From positions 496,001 through 560,000 of the forward strand of contig NC_014666.1 in NCBI RefSeq assembly GCF_000166135.1: 64,000 nucleotides of DNA. Direction: 5' to 3'. Below, one piece after another: positions 1-7,739 of the stretch. Numbering within the stretch: the stretch's first letter is position 1; every line of letters starts with the position of its first letter. This stretch comes from Pseudofrankia inefficax (GTDB lineage Bacteria; Actinomycetota; Actinomycetes; Frankiales; Frankiaceae). Under the pieces are notes generated by a model. It was not told where the DNA came from. It did not search any database and was given only the letters and a program-made list of their open reading frames with translations. Position numbers and translations under genes: made by a program.

Positions 1-39
1 TCCTTTGCCTGGCTTGCGCCGGCAGGGCGGGTGCTGGGC

Positions 40-477
40 CTACCCCGGTGGTTCGAGTACGAGCAGTGGGATCTCGCGTGTGGTGCTGGCGCGGTACTCG
101 GGAAAATGTGGCCACGCCGCGTCGGCTGTCTCCCACAGTGCGGCCTTCTCGGGCCCGGCTGCCTCCCGGGCGACCATCGACCTGAGCGTGTCGCCGTCGC
201 GGACCAAAACCAATGGGTTCGCAATCAGGTTGTGATACCAGGAGGGATGGTTTGGCGCTCCTCCGTAGGAGGCCACCACGAGGTAGCCGGGACCGAGCTC
301 GATCCTCATGACCGGTGTCTTGCGCAGTTTCCCGGATCTGGCGCCGCGATGGGTGAGGATTACGACGGGCCTGCCCTCCAGGGTCCCACCCTCCCGGCCG
401 TCGGTCGCCTCGTAGAGCGCGACCTGGTCTCGAACCGAGGGAAACAGGCTGGGAACGTAGTCGTCTGGCTGCGTCAC
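40..477 (-). CDS. nitroreductase family deazaflavin-dependent oxidoreductase
   Basis: 145 aa. Resembles the small split-barrel F420(deazaflavin)-dependent nitroreductase/Ddn family, which transfers hydride from reduced deazaflavin to small molecules in the cytosol. Family-like features are the VVILTHRGARSGKLRKTPVMR stretch (described here by its core THRGARSGKLRKTP) and the later GGAPNHPSWYHNL segment. The frame is open further upstream to an ATG at 549, but that would lie inside the neighbouring SDR gene. I chose the GTG at 477 because AGGGAG sits about 8 bases before it and it begins just 11 bases after the SDR stop. It is therefore probably co-transcribed with the SDR and under the same TetR-type control. 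Substrate unknown. Confidence 0.85.
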   Translation of the reverse strand: MTQPDDYVPSLFPSVRDQVALYEATDGREGGTLEGRPVVILTHRGARSGKLRKTPVMRIELGPGYLVVASYGGAPNHPSWYHNLIANPLVLVRDGDTLRSMVAREAAGPEKAALWETADAAWPHFPEYRASTTREIPLLVLEPPG

Positions 478-488
478 GGCTGTGCTCC

Positions 489-1262
489 CTAGAACTTCGG
501 GCCGAGGAGGAAGCCGCCGGTCGCGTCGATGAACTGACCCGTGATCCACCGTGCGTCGGGCGAGGCGAGAAACGCGACGACGTCAGCGATGTCGGCCGGC
601 TGGCCGAGCCGGTTGAACGCCGACCAGGACGCTGCCAGCTCGTTCATTCGAGGGTCGGACAGAAAGAACGCGATGTCGGTCTCGACGATGCCAGGCTCGA
701 CGGAGTTGACCGTGATGTTGCGTGGCCCCAGTTCCAGGGCGAGGGTGCGTGTCAGGGCGTTGAGCGCGCCCTTGGTCATCGCGTAGGCGACGAGCATGGG
801 CGTCGCCAGCCGGGCGGCGCCCGACGAGATATTGATGACGCGGCCACCTTCGCGCAGCCGGTCGAGGCCGTGCTGGAGGATGAAGAACGGCGCCTTGGCG
901 TTCACGGCGAAGACCTCGTCGAAGGTCTTGTCCTCGACGTCGGTGACGGTGGCGTAAAGAGCGATGCCGGCGTTGTTGACGATGACGTCCACCGCTGGCG
1001 AGTCGGTGTGTGCCCGGATGGCGTCATCGAAGGCGGACCACAGCGCTTCCGCGTCTCCCGCGTGGCCGAGGTGCGTCCGCAGCGCGAAGGCCCGGCCCCC
1101 GGCTGCGGTGATGGTGTCGACCGTGTCCTTGGCGGCGGCCTCGTTGCTCCCGTAGTGCACCGCGACCAGGGCGCCCTCGCGGGCCAGTCGCAGGGCGACG
1201 GCCCGGCCGATCCCGCGGCTCGCCCCGGTCACCAGGGCTGTCTTCGCTGCCAACGTACCCAT
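489..1262 (-). CDS. SDR family NAD(P)-dependent oxidoreductase
   Basis: 257 aa, normal size for a classical short-chain dehydrogenase/reductase. The N-terminal Rossmann motif TGASRGIG is at about residues 12-19, NNAG is near residue 95, and the catalytic YAMTK (Tyr and Lys of YxxxK) follows a Ser-rich INISSG strand. It ends with TGQFIDATGG, typical of classical SDRs near 3-oxoacyl-ACP-reductase-like enzymes. The ATG at 1262 has a GA-rich ribosome site upstream. It is transcribed away from a TetR gene, with only 74 bases between them holding two matching palindromes, and is followed directly by the deazaflavin-dependent enzyme. The substrate cannot be told from sequence; a role in detoxifying a small carbonyl or quinone sensed by the TetR is inference. 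Confidence 0.93.
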   Translation of the reverse strand: MGTLAAKTALVTGASRGIGRAVALRLAREGALVAVHYGSNEAAAKDTVDTITAAGGRAFALRTHLGHAGDAEALWSAFDDAIRAHTDSPAVDVIVNNAGIALYATVTDVEDKTFDEVFAVNAKAPFFILQHGLDRLREGGRVINISSGAARLATPMLVAYAMTKGALNALTRTLALELGPRNITVNSVEPGIVETDIAFFLSDPRMNELAASWSAFNRLGQPADIADVVAFLASPDARWITGQFIDATGGFLLGPKF

Positions 1263-1277
1263 GCTCGGCCTCTTCTC

Positions 1278-1324
1278 TAGCGTCCGCTACAAAACCAACG
1301 TAGCAGGTTCTGTAGCGCCCGCTA
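1278..1324. promoter_or_regulatory. twin TetR-type operators TAGCG-NN-CGCTA
   Basis: Two 12-bp perfect dyads, TAGCGTCCGCTA (1278-1289) and TAGCGCCCGCTA (1313-1324), lie 35 bp apart centre to centre in the divergent SDR/TetR intergenic space. The second ends 12 bases before the TetR start codon. Identical arms and placement argue for autoregulation and repression of the SDR operon by the adjacent TetR; this is inferred from position. Confidence 0.8.
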
Positions 1325-1336
1325 TAGACTGTCGGC

Positions 1337-1939
1337 ATGGACAGATCGCGTGGAGGACGGCCTCGGGAGTTCGACCGGGACGCCGCCCTCGAGCGCGCGG
1401 TCGCGCTGTTCTGGGAGCGGGGCTACGAGACGACCTCGATCGCTGACCTCACCGCCGGGATGAACATCGGGCCGCCGAGCCTGTACGCGGCCTTCGGCAG
1501 CAAGCGGGCGTTGTTCGACGAGGTCGTCGAGGCCTACTGCCAGCAGTACCGAGCCTTCATGGTGCTGGCCTTCACCGAGGAGCCGACGTTCCGGCGTGGC
1601 CTGGAACGGCTGCTGCGCGAGGCCGCCGCGGCCTACACGCAGCCCGACCGGCCGCCCGGCTGCCTCGTCGTCAGCGCGGCGGTCAACTGCGCCTCGGCCG
1701 AGGTCGCCGAGGCGCTCCAGGGGCTGCGTAACTCGGGAGTCGACCAGCTTGAGCGCCTTGCCGCCGCCGCGGTCCGTGCCGGCGAGCTACCCCCGGGCCT
1801 CGACGCGCGGGCCCTGGCCGTGTTCACCGGGGTGGTCCTTCAGGGCATGGCGCTGCGGGCCCGCGACGGAGCCGACCGGCGAGAGCTGGAGTCCACCGCC
1901 ATGATCGCGTTTGAGGCCTGGCCGTGGCCGGCGGCCTGA
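1337..1939 (+). CDS. TetR/AcrR family transcriptional regulator
   Basis: 200 aa. The N-terminal helix-turn-helix (about residues 10-55) contains DRDAALERAVALFWERGYE followed by TSIADLTAGMNIGPPSLYAAFGSK, the usual TetR DNA-binding pattern. The C-terminal part is the variable ligand-binding and dimerisation domain with AVNCASAEVAEAL. Size is typical. It is divergent from the SDR and preceded by the twin TAGCG-NN-CGCTA dyads, so it probably represses both itself and the SDR/nitroreductase operon until a ligand binds. The Cys pair in the ligand domain (PPGCLVVSAAVNCAS) occurs in a TetR subgroup that includes electrophile sensors, but I cannot assign a ligand. Confidence 0.93.
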   Translation: MDRSRGGRPREFDRDAALERAVALFWERGYETTSIADLTAGMNIGPPSLYAAFGSKRALFDEVVEAYCQQYRAFMVLAFTEEPTFRRGLERLLREAAAAYTQPDRPPGCLVVSAAVNCASAEVAEALQGLRNSGVDQLERLAAAAVRAGELPPGLDARALAVFTGVVLQGMALRARDGADRRELESTAMIAFEAWPWPAA

Positions 1940-2174
1940 CCTGGACCGGAGCCTCGGTCGGTCGCGGGGAGCGTTTTCCGTGGCGCCGGTATGCCGGGAT
2001 CGCCGTGGTTCCCTCCGAGGGGATACCGGCGCAACCTGTTGTGGCCCACGAAGTAGTCTCACCCAAAGCAGCCAAATGACTCCGGCCACCGACCGTCGTC
2101 GATAGCGTTTGGCGTGCCCTGTTGACCACCTGTCGGCCGCCAGACGGCGGCGCTGGCCCCTGACTGGCGGAACG

Positions 2175-3011
2175 ATGACTGGCTGGGACTTCACGTCGGC
2201 TGCCTCTGACGACTCGCCGGGCGGTGCGCTCCCGGATCTGCGGACCGACCGGCCGACGCCGGCGCGGATGTACGACTACTTCCTCGGCGGCAAGGACAAC
2301 TTCGACGTCGACCGGGAGGCCGCGGCGAAGGTCGACGCCGCGCTCGGGCGCACGGTGACCTATGACGTCGTCTGGGAGAACCGGCGTTTCCTGCAGCGGG
2401 CGACCCGCTACCTCGCCGCCGCCGGCATCGACCAGTTCCTCGACATCGGCACCGGGCTGCCCACCCAGGGCAACGTCCACGAGATCGCCAAGCAGGTCGT
2501 CGCCGCCCCGCGGGTGGTCTACGTCGACAACGACCCGATCGTGGCGGTGCACGGCCGTGCGCTCCTGGCCAGCGACCACACGACGACGATCATCACCGCG
2601 GACGCGCGGGAGCCGGCCGGAATCCTCACCCATCCCGACATGACGGCGCTGCTGGACCTCTCCAGGCCCGTCGCCGTCCTGCTGGTCGCCCTGTTCCACT
2701 TCATCCAGGACCACGAGAACCCGGCCGGTCTGCTGGCCGAGTTCATGGACGCGGTCCCGTCGGGCTCCTACCTGGTCCTGTCGCACCTGACGACGGACGG
2801 GCCGCCGGCCGAGGGCGTCGCCCGGACCGAGGCGGCCTATCAGAACGCCACGTCACCGATGACCTTCCGGCCGCGTGCCACGATCGCGAGCTACTTCGAC
2901 GGCCTCGACCTGGTCGAGCCCGGCCTCGTGCGCCCCTGGCAGTGGCACCCCGGCGACGACGACAGCCCGCGGACCGACTGGCTGTACGCGGGCGTCGCCC
3001 GCAAGCCGTGA
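2175..3011 (+). CDS. SAM-dependent methyltransferase, DUF574 family
   Basis: 278 aa. Matches the DUF574 (Methyltransf_19) family, abundant in Streptomyces and Frankia: the conserved entry RTDRPTPARMYDYFLGGKDNF, shown by its core ARMYDYFLGGKDNF near residue 30, is followed by a SAM-binding strand and loop FLDIGTGLPTQGNVHE and the acidic strand end VVYVDNDPIV. DYVVW-like and FHFIQD motifs follow as usual. An open frame reaches back to a TTG at 2109, but the ATG at 2175 with TGGCGG before it aligns with the family start. It is free-standing, convergent with the sigma factor gene, which ends 9 bases away. The family's substrate is unknown. Confidence 0.9.
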   Translation: MTGWDFTSAASDDSPGGALPDLRTDRPTPARMYDYFLGGKDNFDVDREAAAKVDAALGRTVTYDVVWENRRFLQRATRYLAAAGIDQFLDIGTGLPTQGNVHEIAKQVVAAPRVVYVDNDPIVAVHGRALLASDHTTTIITADAREPAGILTHPDMTALLDLSRPVAVLLVALFHFIQDHENPAGLLAEFMDAVPSGSYLVLSHLTTDGPPAEGVARTEAAYQNATSPMTFRPRATIASYFDGLDLVEPGLVRPWQWHPGDDDSPRTDWLYAGVARKP

Positions 3012-3020
3012 CCCGGCGCG

Positions 3021-4262
3021 TCAGCCGTCACCGTCGGTGCCAAGCGCGACGGCCCGGCCGATGAGGTAGCGCCGCTCGGGGATGCTCGCGGTCAGCGCCG
3101 CGGCCTGCCGGTAGTCGGCCGCGGCCGCGTCCCGGTCGCCCGCCCGCTGCCTGAGGTGTGCCCGGGTGGCCAGAATCCGGTGGCTTCGCGCCAGGCGGCC
3201 GTCGGTCTCCAGCGAACTGACGATGTCGAGCCCGGCCGCGGGCCCGTGCACCATCGCGACCGCGACCGCCCGGTTCAGCGTCGTCATCGGGTTCGGCGCG
3301 GCGCGCTCCAGCAGGTCGTACAGGGCCAGGATCTGCGGCCAGTCGGTCTCGTCCATCGTGGGCGCCTCGACATACACAGCCGCGATCGCCGCCTGGAGCT
3401 GGTATGGCCCGACCTTGCCGACGGGCAGCACCTGGGAGATCAGGGCTAGACCCTCGGCGATCAATGCTGAGGTCCACAGCGACCGATCCTGCTCGGCCAG
3501 CGGGACCAGGGAGCCGTCACCGCGCGTGCGCGCCGGGCGTCGCGCGTCGGTCAGCAGCATCAGGGCCAGGAGCCCCGCCGTCTCACCGTCCGCGGGCAGC
3601 AGCCGGCGCAGCAGGCGGGTGAGCCGGATGGCCTCGTCCGACAGGCTCGGCACCATCAGGTCGGCGCCCGTGGTCGCGGTGTAACCCTCGTTGAAGATGA
3701 GGTAGAGGACGTGCTGCACCGTGCTCAGCCGTTCGCCCGCCGCCCGCCCGGGCATCTCCAGGCGCCGCCCGCCCGCCTCGATCGTCGCCTTCGCGCGGCT
3801 GATGCGTTGCGCCATCGTGGTTTCGGGCACAAGGAATGCCCCGGCGATCTGGGTCGTCGTCAGCCCGCCCACGGCGCGCAACGTCAGCGCGATCTGACTC
3901 GGCGTGGACAGCGACGGATGGCAGCACAGGAAGAACAGCTCCAACGAGTCGTCGTGCTGGCCAGCCTCGTGGAGACCGGCGAGCGCCTGCGACTGCGGCG
4001 TCGAGGCGTACGCCGCCTCCTCCCGCCGGCGCCGCGAGCCGTCCCGGCGTAGCTCGTCGACCAGAACGCGGTACGCGACCGTCTGTAGCCAGCCGCCAGG
4101 GTTTTCCGGGATCCCGTCGGTCGGCCACCGCCGCGCTGCCTTCAGCAGCGCCTCCTGGGTGGCGTCCTCGCAGGCGTCGAACCGGCCGTAGCGGCGGGTG
4201 AGGACACCGAGGACCTGCGGCGCCAGCTCACGCAGCAGGTCCTCGATGCGTGCATCCGTCAT
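3021..4262 (-). CDS. ECF42-type RNA polymerase sigma factor with C-terminal TPR-like extension
   Basis: 413 aa, about twice the length of an ordinary ECF sigma factor. Residues 1-175 carry region 2 (ACEDATQEALLKAARRWP, with PGGWLQTVAYRVLVDELRR) and region 4 (LTLRAVGGLTTTQIAGAFLVPETTMAQRISRAKATI). The remaining roughly 240 residues form the helical TPR-like extension typical of group ECF42, including FNEGY, LTRLLRRLLP and LNRAVAVAMVHGP. The group has no anti-sigma factor; the extension is thought to control activity. It lies 18 bases downstream of a DGPF/YCII gene, the family's hallmark partner, and both are read from an ECF42-like promoter at 4722-4748, so the operon is probably autoregulated. 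Start ATG at 4262. Confidence 0.95.
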   Translation of the reverse strand: MTDARIEDLLRELAPQVLGVLTRRYGRFDACEDATQEALLKAARRWPTDGIPENPGGWLQTVAYRVLVDELRRDGSRRRREEAAYASTPQSQALAGLHEAGQHDDSLELFFLCCHPSLSTPSQIALTLRAVGGLTTTQIAGAFLVPETTMAQRISRAKATIEAGGRRLEMPGRAAGERLSTVQHVLYLIFNEGYTATTGADLMVPSLSDEAIRLTRLLRRLLPADGETAGLLALMLLTDARRPARTRGDGSLVPLAEQDRSLWTSALIAEGLALISQVLPVGKVGPYQLQAAIAAVYVEAPTMDETDWPQILALYDLLERAAPNPMTTLNRAVAVAMVHGPAAGLDIVSSLETDGRLARSHRILATRAHLRQRAGDRDAAAADYRQAAALTASIPERRYLIGRAVALGTDGDG

Positions 4263-4280
4263 GCGTCAGCCCGAGAAAGG

Positions 4281-4643
4281 TCAGGCGTCGTTCGCCGACT
4301 CGTGCAGGATCGGCCAGACCTCGGTCGGGTTCTGGTCGGCCCAGGGCATCTCCGCCGCGAGCTCGTAGGCCCGCTCCTCGTTCTCCACGTCGACCAGGTA
4401 GAAGGTGGCCATGTACTCCTTGGTCTCGAGGAAGGGGCCGGCGGTGACGGTGGGGAGACCGTCCTTGCGCGTCACCAGCCTCGCCGCCGCGGCGTCCGCC
4501 AGCCCGTACCCGCCGAGCAGTTCGCCGGTAGCCGCGTACTTCTTGTTGTAGGCGTCCTGCTTGGCGATCTCGCTCGGCCAGTCCTCGGCCGGGATGCTGT
4601 CCCACTTCTCCTGGTTGCCGTAGATCATCAGCAGGTACTTCAT
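4281..4643 (-). CDS. YCII-related DGPF-domain protein, ECF42 partner
   Basis: 120 aa, small cytosolic alpha/beta-barrel fold of the YCII/DGPF family. It opens with MKYLLMIYGNQEKW and carries AGPFLETKEYMATFYLVD, where the name-giving DGPF reads AGPF, followed by a C-terminal PWADQNPTEVWPI strand. DGPF proteins are coded next to ECF42 sigma factors in many actinobacteria; their biochemical role is unknown. The ATG at 4643 has GAGAGGAA about 9 bases upstream; the frame extends further back without a ribosome site and across the promoter, so I rejected the longer form. First gene of the DGPF-sigma operon. Confidence 0.93.
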   Translation of the reverse strand: MKYLLMIYGNQEKWDSIPAEDWPSEIAKQDAYNKKYAATGELLGGYGLADAAAARLVTRKDGLPTVTAGPFLETKEYMATFYLVDVENEERAYELAAEMPWADQNPTEVWPILHESANDA

Positions 4644-4721
4644 CGCGGGTTCCTCTCGGCGGTGGTTCGCGGCCCCGGCGGGCCCCCTCGGCGCGGCCGG
4701 TGGGCGCGCGCTCACCCAGGA

Positions 4722-4748
4722 GACGGAGCCACGCCGCCGATCTCGACA
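4722..4748 (-). promoter_or_regulatory. ECF42-type promoter for the DGPF-sigma operon
   Basis: On the minus strand TGTCGA (4748 to 4743) is followed after exactly 17 bases by CGTC (4725 to 4722). From memory, this matches the published ECF42 consensus (TGTCGA at -35, CG[A/T]C at -10). The DGPF start codon is about 80 bases downstream. Suggests autoregulation by the sigma factor in the same operon. Confidence 0.8.
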
Positions 4749-4788
4749 TGCCTCTCCCGAGCTTTCTCGTGACGGCTCGCGGGATCGA

Positions 4789-4815
4789 TGTCGAGATGTG
4801 CCCGGCGGCGCCGTC
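4789..4815 (+). promoter_or_regulatory. ECF42-type promoter for the DUF6069 gene
   Basis: On the plus strand TGTCGA (4789-4794) is followed by 17 bases and CGTC (4812-4815), the same sequence and spacing as the divergent promoter. The two -35 regions form the 10-bp arms ATCTCGACAT (4740-4749) and ATGTCGAGAT (4788-4797). The DUF6069 start codon is 43 bases downstream. Confidence 0.8.
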
Positions 4816-4858
4816 ATCCGGTCGAAGGCACCTCCCCTCGACCGGCCAGGAGAACCGC

Positions 4859-5305
4859 ATGTCCACCTCGTCCATCTCCACCCGTCCCTCCGCCGCGTTT
4901 CTCGCGCGCCGGCCTGTCTGGCAGGTCAGCTACCTCGCCGGCCTCGCCGCGAGCGTCGTCGTCGAGCTCTGGGGACTGGCCGCGCGCATCGTCGGCGTGC
5001 CGATGAGGGCCGCTGGTCTGGGCTCGCATCACGCCACACCGATCACGGTCGGCATGTTCGCCATGGGAACCATGGTCGTCACGTTCTGGTTCACCTTCGT
5101 CGTCGTCCTGATGGCCCGCTTCGCCAAGAGCCCCGCGCGGACCTATCTCCGCACGACGGTGCCGCTGCTCGTCCTCTCGCTCGTCCTGCCGATCACGGCC
5201 GCGGACACGGCACTGACGACCGGGCTCACTCTCGCCGCCGCGCATCTGATCGCCGCGGCGATCATCATTCCGACGGTCCGGCGCCGGCTCTCGCAGCCGC
5301 GGTGA
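4859..5305 (+). CDS. DUF6069-like four-helix membrane protein
   Basis: 148 aa with four predicted membrane helices: around residues 20-42 (YLAGLAASVVVELWGLAARIVG), 60-86 (ITVGMFAMGTMVVTFWFTFVVVLMA), 97-113 (TVPLLVLSLVLPI) and 120-140 (LTLAAAHLIAAAIIIPTV). Length and pattern fit the actinobacterial DUF6069 family, whose function is unknown. The ATG at 4859 has AGGAG 6 bases upstream. It lies divergent from the DGPF/ECF42 operon and has its own ECF42-like promoter, so it is likely a regulon member whose membrane role belongs to that response. Calling the family is from pattern memory; the topology is visible directly. Confidence 0.85.
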   Translation: MSTSSISTRPSAAFLARRPVWQVSYLAGLAASVVVELWGLAARIVGVPMRAAGLGSHHATPITVGMFAMGTMVVTFWFTFVVVLMARFAKSPARTYLRTTVPLLVLSLVLPITAADTALTTGLTLAAAHLIAAAIIIPTVRRRLSQPR

Positions 5306-5410
5306 ACGCCGAATCGTTCAGCCGGACGACGCCTTTGGCGCGCGCCACCTCGTTGTTTAGGGAGCAATCACGACGAAGAATCGGGTGTCGGCGATCCTCG
5401 CTGCCCACCA

Positions 5411-5650
5411 CTGCTTACCCCCGCTGACCTGTCGCGCCCCGAACTTCCGACGCTGTGCGAGAACTTCATCAATGTCGATCAGAGCGGGCATCACTTCGTG
5501 ACGGTTCCGCCGCCCGCGGCGCTCGACCGTGACGGCTACTGGTGCGGAGCCGAGCTTTAGACGCGCTGGCCCTGGGTGCCGGTGGCGACGTTCGGCGGAC
5601 GAGAATCCATCACCGTCACCGAGCGCTATGAAGGGATGTTGCGGGAGTGA
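5411..5650 (+). pseudogene. decayed coding frame with an internal TAG
   Basis: One plus-strand frame reads through 5411-5650 with protein-like composition (LTPADLSRPELPTLCENF, then HHFVTVPPPAALDRDGYW, then VPVATFGGRESITVTERY) interrupted by an in-frame TAG at 5558-5560. There is no start codon with a ribosome site. It overlaps the 3' end of the PPOX gene on the other strand by 25 bases. Probably the tail of a lost gene; I do not recognise the family. The rest of 5306-5410 shows nothing. Confidence 0.45.
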
Positions 5651-6069
5651 TATCCCTGGAGGTGCGGCGGTCGTCCCGGTGCTGCCGGCCTGAGCTCCCC
5701 GATGTTCCAGCTGATGATCCGGTGCGGATGAAGACGGAGGATCCGCTGGCTGAAGCCGGGGACGAGCGGCGGATCCTGGGCCGTGATCTCGATTCGTCCA
5801 CGGATCTCGATGCCGCGGCCGGTCTGGCCGATCGGGTTGGGAGTGTCGGACTGGTCGTCGACCACGAACGACACTCGCGGATCTGCCGTGACGTTACGGA
5901 ATTTCTGGCTCCTGGGCAGCTCGGGGCCGCCGATCTCCACGAGGCGGCTGTCGGGGTTCACCCGGAAGGCGACGGGGTGTGCCTGAGGGGCGCCGTCTGG
6001 CCCGATCGACGCCAGACGCCCGAGCGGATGGTCGATCAGGTATTCAAGCTCGGCGTCACTGAAGATCAT
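5626..6069 (-). CDS. PPOX-class (split beta-barrel) F420/flavin-dependent oxidoreductase
   Basis: 147 aa. Pyridoxamine-phosphate-oxidase-like fold: MIFSDAELEYLIDHPLGRLASIGPDG, of which FSDAELEYLIDHPLGRL is the family entry helix, then PVAFRVNPD, SQKFRNVTADPRVSFVVDD (cofactor-phosphate contact region) and RGIEIRGRIEI near the C-terminus, ending HPHRIISWNI. It is a clear paralogue of the gene at 19395-19844 in the same order of motifs. Actinobacterial members often use F420 or FMN to reduce small molecules, or bind heme products. The promoter is a SoxR-like 19-bp-spacer type only 6 bases from the ATG, so the transcript is probably leaderless and redox-induced. Confidence 0.9.
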   Translation of the reverse strand: MIFSDAELEYLIDHPLGRLASIGPDGAPQAHPVAFRVNPDSRLVEIGGPELPRSQKFRNVTADPRVSFVVDDQSDTPNPIGQTGRGIEIRGRIEITAQDPPLVPGFSQRILRLHPHRIISWNIGELRPAAPGRPPHLQGYHSRNIPS

Positions 6070-6075
6070 GCGGCC

Positions 6076-6106
6076 AGCCTAGAACCTGAAGCAGGCTTGA
6101 GGTCAA
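6076..6106 (-). promoter_or_regulatory. MerR/SoxR-like promoter of the first PPOX gene
   Basis: Minus strand: TTGACC (6106-6101), a 19-bp spacer, TAGGCT (6081-6076). The spacer holds the dyad ACCTCAAGC-CT-GCTTCAGGT (6103-6084), close to the CCTCAAG...CTTGAGG SoxR box known from E. coli and Streptomyces. A 19-bp spacer is the signature of MerR-family activation. The -10 ends 6 bases before the ATG, implying a leaderless mRNA. Confidence 0.75.
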
Positions 6107-6227
6107 AGCCTCAGGTCGCCGGTGATGCGCAGGCTTTGGCTGCCGGTGGGCACTCCGCGATCACGAACAGAGCCGTGGCTTGCGTGGTTCCCGCCGACAG
6201 GTTGTCTGGCCCGCGGAACGGCCCGGG

Positions 6228-6264
6228 CTCGGTCACACCCACGTGTTGTGTGGGTGTGACCGAG
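6228..6264 (-). terminator. 15-bp hairpin after the helicase gene
   Basis: Perfect arms CTCGGTCACACCCAC (6228-6242) and GTGGGTGTGACCGAG (6250-6264) with a 7-base loop start 5 bases past the helicase stop. No U-tract, as is common in actinobacteria; likely an intrinsic terminator of the helicase transcript. Confidence 0.8.
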
Positions 6265-6269
6265 GCTGG

Positions 6270-7739
6270 TCAGCGGCCGCGGCGCGCGCTGAACGTCGCG
6301 GCGCTGTGGGTCGGTCGCGACCTGGGACGCTCGGAGGACGACGGGCCGGCCTCGTGATCGGCTGAGCTGCCGCGAGCCGTGGCCGCGGCGGGTCGAGACG
6401 CGGTGGCCCGGCCGGCGGACGCCGTGGCCCGCCCGCCGCGCTGGCCGCTGGCGGGGCGGCGGCCGCGTCGCCTGCCCGCCCGAGGTGTCGGCTCGGTGCC
6501 GCGAGTGCCGGCGGCCGGCCTGCGTTGGGCCGGACTGGTCCTGGTCTCCGGTTCGGCCGTGACCGTGGGGCTGGTGAGCGACCGAACGCCGGGGGCGAGC
6601 GTGGAAAGTATCGGGTGATCGGCGGACGCGACCCGGGTGGTCGCCGGCTTGATGCCGGCGGTGCGGGCTAGTTGCGAGACTTCACGCAGCTGATCCGTGG
6701 TCGCCAGGGTGATGACGGTGCCACTGTTGCCGGCGCGCGCCGTGCGCCCCGAACGGTGCAGGTATGCCTTGTGGTCGGCCGGCGGATCGGCGTGGATCAC
6801 GAGGGCCACGTCGTCGACATGGATGCCGCGGGCGGCGATGTCCGTGGCGACCAGCGCCGCGGCCCGGCCCGTCTGGAAGTCGTCGAGGTTGCGGGTGCGG
6901 GCGTTCTGGCTCAGGTTGCCGTGCAGTTCGACGGTCGGCACGCCGGCGCGGTTGAGGTGGCGGGCCAGAGCCTTGGCACCATGCTTCGTGCGGGTGAACA
7001 CGACCGTGCGGCCCGGCGCGCTGGACAGGTCAACAAGGACGGGCAGCCGGCTGTCCCGCTCGACGTGCAGCACATGGTGCGCCATGGTGCCCACCGGCGA
7101 CTGGGCGGAGTCGGCCTCGTGTACCGCGGGCTTGTTGAGGTACTGGCGGACGAGGGTGTCGATGGCCTTGTCCAGCGTGGCGGAGAACAACATGCGCTGC
7201 CCGCCGGACGGGGTCTGGCCGAGCAGCCGGCGTACGGCGGGCAGGAACCCGAGGTCCGCCATGTGGTCGGCCTCGTCCAGCACGGTGATCTTCACCTGGG
7301 CCAGCGAGCAGTGCCGCTGCTTGATGAGGTCCTCGAGCCGGCCGGGGCAGGCCACGACGATGTCGACGCCGCGGCGGATCGCGGCGACCTGCGGGTTCTG
7401 GCCGACGCCGCCGAACACGGTGCACGAGGTGAGGCCGGCCACCGCGGCGAGCGGTTGCAGCGCCGTGTCGATCTGCGCGGCGAGCTCTCGGGTCGGCGCC
7501 AGGATCAGCGCGCGCGGAGCGCCGGCCTGGGCCCGGGGCCCGCCGGACAGCCGGGCGACCACGGGCAGCAGGAACGCGAGTGTCTTGCCGGAGCCGGTGC
7601 GGCCCCGGCCGAGAACGTCACGTCCAGCGAGCGCGTCCGGCAGTGTCGCCCGCTGGATGGGGGTGGGGGTCTCGATGGCGAGACGGGTGAGAACGCTGGT
7701 CAGGCGCGCGGGCACGCCAAGATCGGTGAACGAAGACAA
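6270..7739 (-). CDS. DEAD-box RNA helicase with basic disordered tail
   Basis: 489 aa. All core motifs are visible in order: Q-motif region FTDLGVPARLTSVLTRLAIETPTPIQ, described by its TPTPIQ end; Walker A GRGRTGSGKT near residue 45; APTRELAAQ (Ia); TVFGGVGQNP; DEAD within VLDEADHM (II); SAT (III); TDIAARGIHVD (V) and HRSGRTARAG (VI). The last 110 residues are Arg/Pro/Ala/Thr-rich and probably disordered, helping RNA binding. Role: ATP-dependent unwinding of RNA duplexes in ribosome assembly, decay or cold adaptation. It stands alone and ends in a strong hairpin. Confidence 0.96.
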   Translation of the reverse strand: MSSFTDLGVPARLTSVLTRLAIETPTPIQRATLPDALAGRDVLGRGRTGSGKTLAFLLPVVARLSGGPRAQAGAPRALILAPTRELAAQIDTALQPLAAVAGLTSCTVFGGVGQNPQVAAIRRGVDIVVACPGRLEDLIKQRHCSLAQVKITVLDEADHMADLGFLPAVRRLLGQTPSGGQRMLFSATLDKAIDTLVRQYLNKPAVHEADSAQSPVGTMAHHVLHVERDSRLPVLVDLSSAPGRTVVFTRTKHGAKALARHLNRAGVPTVELHGNLSQNARTRNLDDFQTGRAAALVATDIAARGIHVDDVALVIHADPPADHKAYLHRSGRTARAGNSGTVITLATTDQLREVSQLARTAGIKPATTRVASADHPILSTLAPGVRSLTSPTVTAEPETRTSPAQRRPAAGTRGTEPTPRAGRRRGRRPASGQRGGRATASAGRATASRPAAATARGSSADHEAGPSSSERPRSRPTHSAATFSARRGR

